Below, piece by piece: positions 57,200 to 64,000 of a DNA stretch of 64,000 nucleotides. This DNA comes from Cellulomonas iranensis NBRC 101100 = JCM 18110. GTDB taxonomy: Bacteria > Actinomycetota > Actinomycetes > Actinomycetales > Cellulomonadaceae. A model generated the notes under the pieces. The model did no database searches. It saw only the letters and a program-made list of their open reading frames with translations, and was not told the DNA's origin. The position numbers and the translations under genes are program-made. Position 1 is the first letter of the stretch. The number at the start of each line of letters is the position of its first letter. The stretch is taken from assembly GCF_001552375.1 (NCBI RefSeq), contig NZ_BCRB01000013.1, forward strand, positions 1 through 64,000, written 5' to 3'.

Positions 57200-57274
57200 G
57201 CACGAGCCGTCATCAGGGCCGCCCAGCGGCCCCGTCGCCCGCCCGCGACGCCGACCGACACAGCGAGGCACCCC

Positions 57275-58291
57275 GTGACCGAACCCGCCGCCCAGCCCAT
57301 CTCCGACGTGCGCGACCTCGTCATCGTGGGGTCCGGCCCGGCCGGGTACACCGCCGCGATCTACGCCGCGCGCGCGGGCCTGTCGCCCGTCGTCGTCGCC
57401 GGCTCCGTGACCGCGGGCGGCGCCCTCATGAACACCACCGAGGTCGAGAACTTCCCCGGCTTCCCCGACGGGATCCAGGGCCCCGAGCTCATGGACTCGA
57501 TGCAGAAGCAGGCCGAGAAGTTCGGCGCCGAGGTGCTGTGGGACGACGCGACGTCGCTCGACCTCACGGGTGACGTCAAGGTCGTCACGACCGGCAGCGG
57601 CGACGTGTTCCGGGCCCGCGCGGTGATCCTCGCGACCGGCTCCGCGTACCGCGAGCTGGGGCTGCCCGACGAGAAGCGGCTGTCCGGCCGCGGCGTGTCG
57701 TGGTGCGCGACGTGCGACGGCTTCTTCTTCCGCGACCAGGACATCCTGGTCGTCGGCGGCGGCGACTCCGCGGTCGAGGAGGCGACGTTCCTCACCCGCT
57801 TCGGCAAGAGCGTGACGATGGTGCACCGCCGCGACGAGCTGCGGGCGTCGAAGATCATGGCCGACCGCGCGTTCGCGGACCCGAAGATCTCGTTCGCGTG
57901 GAACTCCGAGGTCGCCGCGATCCACGGCGACGAGAAGGTCACCGGCGTGACGCTGCGCGACACCGTGACCGGCGAGGAGCGCGAGGTCGGCGCCGGCGGC
58001 CTGTTCGTCGCGATCGGCCACGTGCCGCGCACGGACCTGCTGCTCGGCCAGGTCGAGCTCGACGAGAACGGCTACGTGCAGGTCGAGGGCCGGTCGACGC
58101 GCACCAACCTCACGGGCGTGTTCGCGTGCGGCGACGTCGTCGACCACACGTACCGGCAGGCCATCACGGCCGCGGGCTCGGGCTGCGCCGCCGCGCTCGA
58201 CGCGCAGCACTACCTCGCCGGCCTGACGCCCGTCGCGGACCCGATGGTGCCGGGCTCGGCGCTCGTGCCCGAGGACGAGGTCGCGCGATGA
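57275..58291 (+). CDS. trxB: Thioredoxin reductase
   Basis: A 338-residue NADPH-dependent flavoprotein with the FAD motif [20 protein letters not shown], the redox-active CATC pair in WCATCDG, the NADPH motif [12 protein letters not shown] and the C-terminal [14 protein letters not shown] motif. It reduces thioredoxin (TrxA, next gene). GTG start; stop overlaps trxA (ATGA). The preceding sigmaR-type promoter indicates disulfide-stress control. Confidence 0.97.
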   Translation: MTEPAAQPISDVRDLVIVGSGPAGYTAAIYAARAGLSPVVVAGSVTAGGALMNTTEVENFPGFPDGIQGPELMDSMQKQAEKFGAEVLWDDATSLDLTGDVKVVTTGSGDVFRARAVILATGSAYRELGLPDEKRLSGRGVSWCATCDGFFFRDQDILVVGGGDSAVEEATFLTRFGKSVTMVHRRDELRASKIMADRAFADPKISFAWNSEVAAIHGDEKVTGVTLRDTVTGEEREVGAGGLFVAIGHVPRTDLLLGQVELDENGYVQVEGRSTRTNLTGVFACGDVVDHTYRQAITAAGSGCAAALDAQHYLAGLTPVADPMVPGSALVPEDEVAR

Positions 58292-58626
58292 GCACGACCG
58301 ACGTCACCGACCTCACCTTCGAGCAGGAGGTGCTGCGCAGCGACCTGCCCGTCGTCGTCGACTTCTGGGCGACGTGGTGCGGCCCGTGCCGCATGGTGTC
58401 CCCCGTGCTCGACGAGCTGGCGGACGAGTACGCGGGCCGCGTCAAGGTCGTCAAGGTCGACACCGACGAGAACCCCGGGCTGCGTGACGACTACAAGATC
58501 CAGTCGATCCCGTACATCGCGTTCTTCGCGGGCGGCGAGCTCAGCCACGCGGTGATCGGCGCCAAGCCGAAGGCGACGCTCAAGCAGTCGTTCGAGGAGC
58601 TGCTCGAGACCGCCGCCGAGGCCTGA
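58288..58626 (+). CDS. trxA: Thioredoxin
   Basis: A 112-residue thioredoxin with the WCGPC active site in [13 protein letters not shown] and the cis-Pro loop SIPY. Length normal. It is co-translated with trxB (ATGA overlap) under a predicted sigmaR-type promoter, as in Streptomyces and mycobacteria. Confidence 0.97.
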   Translation: MSTTDVTDLTFEQEVLRSDLPVVVDFWATWCGPCRMVSPVLDELADEYAGRVKVVKVDTDENPGLRDDYKIQSIPYIAFFAGGELSHAVIGAKPKATLKQSFEELLETAAEA

Positions 58627-58698
58627 CGACGCGGAGGGACCGGGTCGCTCGCCGGACGGGTGCCCGGGACCTCCGGGCCGGCGTGCCACACTCGGTCG

Positions 58699-60042
58699 AT
58701 GACCACCGTGCCCCAGCCCGACCGCAGGACGTCGGGCCACCCCACGTCCGCGGCCGCCGCCGGCACCCGTCTCGACCCCTGGCTCGGCGCGTACGCCGAG
58801 CGCACGGGCGGCATGCGGGCCTCCGAGATCCGCGCGCTGTTCTCCGTCGCCAACCGCCCCGAGGTCGTCTCGCTCGCCGGCGGCATGCCGTACCTCGCGC
58901 GTCTGCCGCTGGACCAGCTCAGCGACATCGCGGCGCGCGTCGTGGCCGAGCGCGGGCTCGTCGCGCTGCAGTACGGCTCCGGCCAGGGCGACGAGACGCT
59001 GCGCGAGCAGATCCTCGAGGTCATGCGTCTGCAGGCCGTCGAGGCGCACCCCGACGACGTGGTCGTCACGACCGGGTCCCAGCAGGCGCTCGACCTCGTG
59101 ACCCGCGTGTTCGTCGACCCCGGCGACGTCGTGGTCGCGGAGGCCCCGTCGTACGTCGGCGCGCTCGGCGTCTTCCGCGCCTACCAGGCGGACGTCGTGC
59201 ACGTGCCGATCGACGAGCACGGCCTGGTGCCCGGGGCGCTCGACGAGACGCTCACGGCGCTCGCCGCGGCCGGACGACGCGTCAAGCTGCTGTACACGGT
59301 GCCGAACTTCCACAACCCGGCCGGTGTCTCGATGTCCACCGAGCGACGCCCGCGGGTCCTCGAGATCGCGCGTCGCCACGGCGTCCTGGTGGTCGAGGAC
59401 GACCCGTACGGCCTGCTCGGGTTCGAGGGCGAGCCGCGCCCGGCACTGCGGTCGCTGGACGACGAAGGCGTGCTGTACCTCGGGTCGTTCTCCAAGACCT
59501 TCGCCCCCGGGTACCGGGTCGGGTGGGTGGTCGCGCCGCACGCCGTGCGCGAGAAGCTCGTGCTCGCCAGCGAGTCGGCGATCCTCTCCCCGTCCAACTC
59601 GTCGCAGCTCACGGTGTCGACCTACCTGTCGACGTGCGACTGGCGGTCGCAGATCAAGGACTACCGCGAGATGTACCGCGAGCGGCGCGACGCGATGGTC
59701 GGCGCCCTGGCGGACCTCATGCCCACGGCGTCCTGGACCGTGCCCGAGGGCGGCTTCTACACGTGGGTGCGGCTCCCCGAGGGGCTCGACGCCCGCGAGA
59801 TGCTGCCGCGCGCGGTCACGGCGCTGGTGGCGTACGTGCCGGGCACGGCGTTCTTCTTCGACGGTCGCGGCGCGGACCACATGCGCCTGTCGTTCTGCTA
59901 CCCGACGCCCGAGCGGATCCGCGAGGGCGTGCGTCGGCTCGCCGGGGTCGTCACGGCCGAGCGGGACCTCGTCGAGCTGTTCGGGGCGTCCGGGACCGTG
60001 CCGCGCGACGCGGTGCAGTCTCCCGGGCCGGACGTCGTCTGA
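58699..60042 (+). CDS. PLP-dependent aminotransferase, class I/II (LysN/MocR-like)
   Basis: A 447-residue fold type I aminotransferase with NPAGVSMSTERR, the EDDPYGLLGF segment, Schiff-base Lys in LGSFSKTFAPGYRVGW and the Arg-containing C-terminal motif RLSFCY. Similar to 2-aminoadipate/aromatic aminotransferases; substrate not settled. ATG 58699 is preceded by a CACACT-like -10 (leaderless) and no ribosome-binding site. It shares one strand and a 1-nt gap with the following Ddl-like gene, so they form an operon. Confidence 0.85.
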   Translation: MTTVPQPDRRTSGHPTSAAAAGTRLDPWLGAYAERTGGMRASEIRALFSVANRPEVVSLAGGMPYLARLPLDQLSDIAARVVAERGLVALQYGSGQGDETLREQILEVMRLQAVEAHPDDVVVTTGSQQALDLVTRVFVDPGDVVVAEAPSYVGALGVFRAYQADVVHVPIDEHGLVPGALDETLTALAAAGRRVKLLYTVPNFHNPAGVSMSTERRPRVLEIARRHGVLVVEDDPYGLLGFEGEPRPALRSLDDEGVLYLGSFSKTFAPGYRVGWVVAPHAVREKLVLASESAILSPSNSSQLTVSTYLSTCDWRSQIKDYREMYRERRDAMVGALADLMPTASWTVPEGGFYTWVRLPEGLDAREMLPRAVTALVAYVPGTAFFFDGRGADHMRLSFCYPTPERIREGVRRLAGVVTAERDLVELFGASGTVPRDAVQSPGPDVV

Positions 60043-60043
60043 C

Positions 60044-61018
60044 GTGGCCGCAACGGAGGGGCGGACGCCCCCTGACGCCGACGCGCCCACGGTCGCCGTC
60101 CTCGCGGGCGGGCTGTCGCACGAGCGCGACGTGTCGCTGCGCTCGGGCCGGCGCGTCGCCGAGGCGCTGCGCTCCACCGGCCTCGAGGTCACGGTGCACG
60201 ACGTCGACCCCGACCTCGTCCCGGCGCTCTCGCAGCTCCGCCCCGACGTGGTGTGGCCGTTGCTGCACGGCGCCGGCGGCGAGGACGGCTCGGTGCGTGA
60301 CGTCGTCCGGATGCTCGGTCTGCGCGTGCTCGGGTCCGACGCGCGCGCGAGCCGCGTCGCATGGAGCAAGCCCGTCGCGAAGACCGTGCTCGCACGCGCG
60401 GGGGTGGCGACGCCCGAGCACGTCACGCTCCCCCAGTCGCTGTTCCGCGAGCTCGGCGCGGCGCAGGTGCTCGACCTCGTGGTCGGGCAGCTCGGGCTGC
60501 CGCTCGTGGTGAAGCCCTCCCGCGGCGGGTCGGCGCTCGGCGTCACGCTGGTGACGACGCGCGACGCCCTGCCGGGGGCCATGGTCGAGTGCTTCTCCTA
60601 CACGGACACGGCGCTCGTCGAACGGGCCGTCACGGGCACCGAGGTCGCCGTGAGCGTCCTCGACACGGGCGACGGGCCGTTCGCGCTGCCCGCCGTGGAG
60701 GTCGTCACGGACGGTCCCTACGACTACGACGCGCGTTACAGCCCGGGCCGCACCGAGTACTTCGCGCCCGCGCGACTGGACGCCGCCACGGCGGCGGACG
60801 TCGCGGAGGTCGCCGTGCGGGCTCATCGCGCCCTCGGCCTGCGCGACGTGTCACGCACCGACCTGGTGGTCGACGCGGCCGGCGTCCCGTGGTTCCTCGA
60901 GGTCAACGTCGCGCCCGGCATGACCGAGACGTCGCTCCTCCCGCAGGCCGCCGAGGCGGCCGGGCACGACCTGGGACGCCTGTACCGCGCGCTCGTGGAC
61001 GCCGTCGCACGCCGCTGA
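60044..61018 (+). CDS. D-alanine--D-alanine ligase-like ATP-grasp enzyme
   Basis: A 324-residue ATP-grasp ligase. N-terminal VAVLAGGLSHERDVSLRSGR matches the Ddl signature GGxSxEHxVSLxS, then GLPLVVKPSRGGSALGV (glycine-rich loop) and the metal-binding FLEVNVAPGMTETSLLPQAA. GTG starts one base after the aminotransferase stop. Could make D-Ala-D-Ala or a related dipeptide; at 324 residues it is shorter than DdlA/B, and a second Ddl may be elsewhere in the genome. The gene pair sits beside parB in many Micrococcales. Confidence 0.85.
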   Translation: MAATEGRTPPDADAPTVAVLAGGLSHERDVSLRSGRRVAEALRSTGLEVTVHDVDPDLVPALSQLRPDVVWPLLHGAGGEDGSVRDVVRMLGLRVLGSDARASRVAWSKPVAKTVLARAGVATPEHVTLPQSLFRELGAAQVLDLVVGQLGLPLVVKPSRGGSALGVTLVTTRDALPGAMVECFSYTDTALVERAVTGTEVAVSVLDTGDGPFALPAVEVVTDGPYDYDARYSPGRTEYFAPARLDAATAADVAEVAVRAHRALGLRDVSRTDLVVDAAGVPWFLEVNVAPGMTETSLLPQAAEAAGHDLGRLYRALVDAVARR

Positions 61019-61035
61019 ACTGCGAAGAAGCAAGT

Positions 61036-61064
61036 CGTACATACGGTTGCCACGTCGATGTACG
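61036..61064. terminator. Inverted repeat between convergent ddl-like and parB genes
   Basis: CGTACAT (61036-61042), 15-nt spacer, ATGTACG (61058-61064), in an unusually AT-rich patch. Probably a bidirectional terminator or a protein-binding site; the remaining gap to 61224 shows nothing else clear. Confidence 0.4.
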
Positions 61065-61224
61065 TTGCCGTCGACGACCGGCACGGCGCGACCGCACCCG
61101 CTGCGCGCAGGCCGAGTCGACCGCCTCGTCCCCTCGGCGCTGGGGCGCGGCCGGGTCGACGACGACGGCCGGGCGCCTGACGCCCGTCGAGCACGGTCGG
61201 CACCTCGCCGGCACGGGAGCCCGG

Positions 61225-62361
61225 TCAGGGCCGCAGGACGCCCGGGTCGTCGGGAGCGAGGGCCGTCAGGATGCGGTTGAGGTCCTGCACCGACGCGAAC
61301 TCGACGGTGAGCTTGCCACGCGACTTGCCGAGGTCGACCTTCACGCGCGTCTCGAAACGGTCCGACAGCCGAGCGGCCAGGTCGTCCAACGCCTCGTTCC
61401 GGACGCCGGCACGCGGCCGCGGACGTCGCGTCGGCGCGGTCTCGTCCCCACCCAGCGCGACGATCTCCTCGACCGCGCGCACCGAGAGCCCCTCCGACAC
61501 GATCCGCTGCGCGAGACGCTCGATGGCCGCACCGTCCGCCAGGCCCAGGAGCGCCCGCGCGTGCCCCGCCGACAGGACGCCCGCCGCGACGCGGCGCTGC
61601 ACCAGCGGCGGCAGCTTCAGCAGCCGCAACGTGTTGGAGATCTGCGGACGCGACCGGTGGATCCGCGTCGCGAGCTCCTCGTGCGTGCAGCCGAAGTCGT
61701 CGAGGAGCTGCTGGTAGGCGGCCGCCTCCTCGAGCGGGTTGAGCTGGGCTCGGTGCAGGTTCTCCAGGAGGGCGTCGCGCAGCAGGTCGCCGTCCTCGGT
61801 CTCCCGCACGATCGCCGGGATCGTGGCGAGGCCCGCCTCCTGCGTCGCGCGCCAGCGCCGCTCCCCCATGATCAGCTCGTAGCCGTCGCCCACAGCACGC
61901 ACGACGACCGGCTGCAGCACGCCGATCTCACGGATGGACCCCACGAGCTCGGCCAACGCGTCCTCGTCGAAGACCACGCGCGGCTGTCGAGGGTTGGGCC
62001 GGATCGACGTGACGGGGAGCTCCGCGAATCGCGCCCCGGGGACCGGGACCAGGCCGTCCGTGTCGACCGACGCGGCCGCGCCACCCGCGACGACGTCGGT
62101 GGCTGCCGCCGCGTCACCCGCATCGACGTCCGCGGCTGCCGCCGCGTCGACGGTGTCCGCGGTGGGGGCGCCGGCCGCGATCGCGGACGCGTCCTCGACG
62201 GCCGGGTCGACCGTGCTCGCGGCCGACGCGGCCCGCTCGTCCTTGCGCGTGTCGGGGAAGAACACGTCGACGGGACGGTCCCCGGTGCTGCGCGGGGTCT
62301 CCAGACCCGTGGGGATCAAGGCCCCCAGTCCGCGGCCGAGGCCGCGACGCTTCTCGCTCAC
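61225..62361 (-). CDS. parB: Chromosome-partitioning protein ParB (CTP-dependent parS-binding clamp)
   Basis: A 378-residue protein with an N-terminal basic tail ([14 protein letters not shown]), an Ala/Asp-rich disordered region, the ParB/sulfiredoxin CTP-binding domain (IRPNPRQPR, then IMGERRWRA with the GERRxRA motif), a helix-turn-helix ([17 protein letters not shown]), and a C-terminal dimerisation domain. Actinobacterial length. GTG overlaps the parA stop (GTGA). It binds parS at 63796 and spreads. Confidence 0.96.
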   Translation of the reverse strand: MSEKRRGLGRGLGALIPTGLETPRSTGDRPVDVFFPDTRKDERAASAASTVDPAVEDASAIAAGAPTADTVDAAAAADVDAGDAAAATDVVAGGAAASVDTDGLVPVPGARFAELPVTSIRPNPRQPRVVFDEDALAELVGSIREIGVLQPVVVRAVGDGYELIMGERRWRATQEAGLATIPAIVRETEDGDLLRDALLENLHRAQLNPLEEAAAYQQLLDDFGCTHEELATRIHRSRPQISNTLRLLKLPPLVQRRVAAGVLSAGHARALLGLADGAAIERLAQRIVSEGLSVRAVEEIVALGGDETAPTRRPRPRAGVRNEALDDLAARLSDRFETRVKVDLGKSRGKLTVEFASVQDLNRILTALAPDDPGVLRP

Positions 62362-63944
62362 TGGTCCTCCTGGGCGGGCGTGGCCGGCACGGGCACGCCG
62401 TCGGTACGGGTGGTGGCCTGCACGGCACGCTCCGCGAGCTCGCGGGCCGCCTCGAGGTACGCGAGGGCGCCCGACGAGCTGCCGTCGTACGTGATGACGG
62501 TCTGCCCGTAGCTGGGCGCCTCGGAGATCCGGACGGACCGCGGCACCGTCGTGCGCAGCGTCTGCTCCGGGAAGTGCGTCCGCACCTCCTCGGCGACCTG
62601 CTGCGCGAGGTTGGTGCGCGCGTCGTACATCGTGAGGAGGATCGTCGAGACGGCGAGCCGCGGGTTCAGGTGCGCCTGGATGAGGTCGATGGTCTTGAGC
62701 AGCTGCGACAGGCCCTCGAGTGCGTAGTACTCGCACTGGATCGGGATCAGGACCTCGCGTGCCACGACGAACGCGTTGACCGTCAGCAGGCCGAGGCTCG
62801 GGGGGCAGTCGACGAAGACGTAGTCGATCCGCTCGTGGCCGTTGTCGGTGCGCCACGTCAGGTAGTTGTCGAGCGCGGTCCGTAGCCGGGTCTCACGGGC
62901 CACCATGGAGACGAGCTCGATCTCGGCCCCGGAGAGGTCGATCGTCGCCGGCAGGCACCACAGGCCCGGGACGTCGGGGCTCTGCTGGACCGCCTCGTGC
63001 ATGGGCGCGCCGTCGACGAGCACCTCGTAGATCGACGGCGTCCCCGCGCGGTGCTCGATGCCGAGAGCGGTCGACGCGTTCCCCTGCGGGTCGTTGTCGA
63101 GGACCAGGACCTGCAGGCCCGCCTGCGCGAGCGCGGCCGCGAGGTTGACGGTCGTCGTCGTCTTGCCGACGCCGCCCTTCTGGTTGGCGACCGTGATGAC
63201 CCGCGTCCGCGGCGGTCGGGGGAACTTCCGCCCGCGCAGCTCGATCCTGCGGCGGGCGTCGAGCTGCAGCTCGGCGAGCAGCGGCGTGTCGTCCGACGCG
63301 CGCGGCAGGCTGTCGACGATCGCGGCGCGACGGGCCTCCTCCGGGTCACCCGCGGGGCTCGGCGCACCGGTCGCGCTCTCGGTCCCGGGGGCGGGGTCCT
63401 GCTGGTCGTCCACGGGTCCTCTTTCGTCCTCACGCGCCGCGCGGGCGGTGTTCGTGCTGGTCAGAGCGGTGTCGGCGAGCGTCGCACGCACCTGGTCGAG
63501 CGCACGCGGCTCAGCGGGGCGCTCCCCCGGAGGTGCGGACGACGTGTCACCAGCGCCCACCGCCACGCCGTCCGACGGGTCGGGCTGCCGCGCACGGCCG
63601 TCCGCGTCGTCAGGTGGCCCGTCCGGGGTCGTGCCGTCCGGCTGCTCAGTCTCCCACGCGTACACCGCTCCCAGCTGCGTCACCGAGACGGGGCGCGGAC
63701 GGGCGCCACGACGCGGGCGTGCATCCTCAGTCGTCGCGGCGTCGTCCAGCGCGGTGGGTGCGGGGGCCTCCCCTTCGACCGCCAGGGTCGACGTGGTTCC
63801 ACGTGAAACGACGTCGTGCGGTGGGACGTGGGTGGCGCCTTCGGGGCCCGGGTCGACGCCCTCGTCCGCGGCCTCGCCGTGCGTCGCGGTCTCCGTCGCG
63901 GCACCAGCGCCGTCCTGGACCTCGGCTTGGGTGCTGTCGTCCAC
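62358..63944 (-). CDS. parA: Chromosome-partitioning ATPase ParA
   Basis: A deviant-Walker ATPase for chromosome segregation: [10 protein letters not shown] (residues 256-264), DNDPQGN and the VDCPPSLG motif. The 528-residue reading starts at GTG 63944 and includes about 240 disordered acidic N-terminal residues. An internal GTG at 63413 with an AGAGGACCC ribosome-binding site would give 351 residues, close to other actinobacterial ParA proteins. In that case the parS site (63796) is upstream in the leader instead of in the gene. Its stop overlaps parB. 63945-64000 may hold the end of the upstream gene (rsmG in this synteny), which is not identifiable. Confidence 0.93.
   Translation of the reverse strand: MDDSTQAEVQDGAGAATETATHGEAADEGVDPGPEGATHVPPHDVVSRGTTSTLAVEGEAPAPTALDDAATTEDARPRRGARPRPVSVTQLGAVYAWETEQPDGTTPDGPPDDADGRARQPDPSDGVAVGAGDTSSAPPGERPAEPRALDQVRATLADTALTSTNTARAAREDERGPVDDQQDPAPGTESATGAPSPAGDPEEARRAAIVDSLPRASDDTPLLAELQLDARRRIELRGRKFPRPPRTRVITVANQKGGVGKTTTTVNLAAALAQAGLQVLVLDNDPQGNASTALGIEHRAGTPSIYEVLVDGAPMHEAVQQSPDVPGLWCLPATIDLSGAEIELVSMVARETRLRTALDNYLTWRTDNGHERIDYVFVDCPPSLGLLTVNAFVVAREVLIPIQCEYYALEGLSQLLKTIDLIQAHLNPRLAVSTILLTMYDARTNLAQQVAEEVRTHFPEQTLRTTVPRSVRISEAPSYGQTVITYDGSSSGALAYLEAARELAERAVQATTRTDGVPVPATPAQEDQ
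63795..63810. promoter_or_regulatory. parS centromere site
   Basis: GTTCCACGTGAAAC (63796-63809) matches the ParB site core GTTNCACGTGAAAC exactly. It is in the N-terminal coding part or leader of parA, as in many actinobacteria. Confidence 0.95.
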
Positions 63945-64000
63945 GCCGGGAGGCGCTTCCGTGTCGCGGCCGTGCGTGTGGACTCCAGCGGCCGCATCGG

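Noticed and set aside
63945-64000. End of rsmG
   Set aside because: Expected from synteny, but the 56 bases give no recognisable C-terminal motif.

Overview
This is a very GC-rich actinobacterial chromosome segment, most likely from Cellulomonas or a close relative in the Micrococcales. The evidence is a secreted GH10 xylanase with a PT linker and a CBM2 domain at the left edge, many leaderless GTG/ATG genes with a -10 box 6-7 nt upstream, and the conserved actinobacterial origin-proximal gene order on the right (rpsF-ssb-rpsR-rplI, dnaB, pcnA/cca, murJ, trxB-trxA, parA-parB with parS).

Layout. 1-2802: end of a xylanase gene, an RluA-type pseudouridine synthase, a lipoprotein and a small membrane protein. 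2835-22476: an all-minus-strand biosynthetic gene cluster. 22878-28448: a small membrane protein with a class C beta-lactamase-like serine hydrolase, divergent from a two-component system across a perfect inverted repeat, then an APH-fold kinase, a DUF1232 protein and a DUF4190/DUF4352 protein. 28633-30820: a TROVE/Ro60 (Rsr) protein, a small HTH protein and, just upstream, a non-coding RNA that folds like a bacterial Y RNA with a permuted tRNA-like domain. 30892-33588: dnaB carrying an intein with a LAGLIDADG-type endonuclease. 33709-33786: four 9-mers at exact 23-bp spacing. 33897-42562: a MATE pump, two small membrane proteins, the rplI/rpsR/ssb/rpsF operon, a bifunctional PBP with a PASTA domain, a PadR regulator with its probable operator, and ino1. 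42563-49202: stacked hairpins, an AbiEi-like protein, an ECF sigma factor with a co-encoded membrane protein, an MFS permease and a LOV-GAF-SpoIIE phosphatase. 49249-63944: pcnA/cca, NUDIX, DUF6049, murJ, a pseudokinase, a sigmaR-type promoter with trxBA, an aminotransferase, a Ddl-like ligase, and parB/parA with parS.

The outstanding system is the 2.8-22.5 kb cluster. It encodes side by side (i) a flavin N-hydroxylase of the SidA/IucD family, (ii) a cupin fused to a methionyl-tRNA-synthetase-like protein and (iii) a DAO-type FAD oxidase. This trio is the known N-N bond-forming (hydrazine) machinery, first described for Spb38/39/40-type and Tri26/27/28-type enzymes. Around it are a free-standing adenylation domain, a carrier protein fused to a rhodanese domain, a free-standing condensation domain, a GNAT, an HSL-type alpha/beta hydrolase, an FAD monooxygenase, a DUF3291 protein, an EctB-like diaminobutyrate aminotransferase, permeases and two ABC half-transporters. 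I infer a hydrazine-containing (hydrazino-acid), diaminobutyrate-linked peptide-like metabolite. The product cannot be read from the sequence.

Functions were assigned by reading motifs. No database search was run. Start codons were chosen from ribosome-binding sites, leaderless -10 boxes and overlaps with upstream stop codons.
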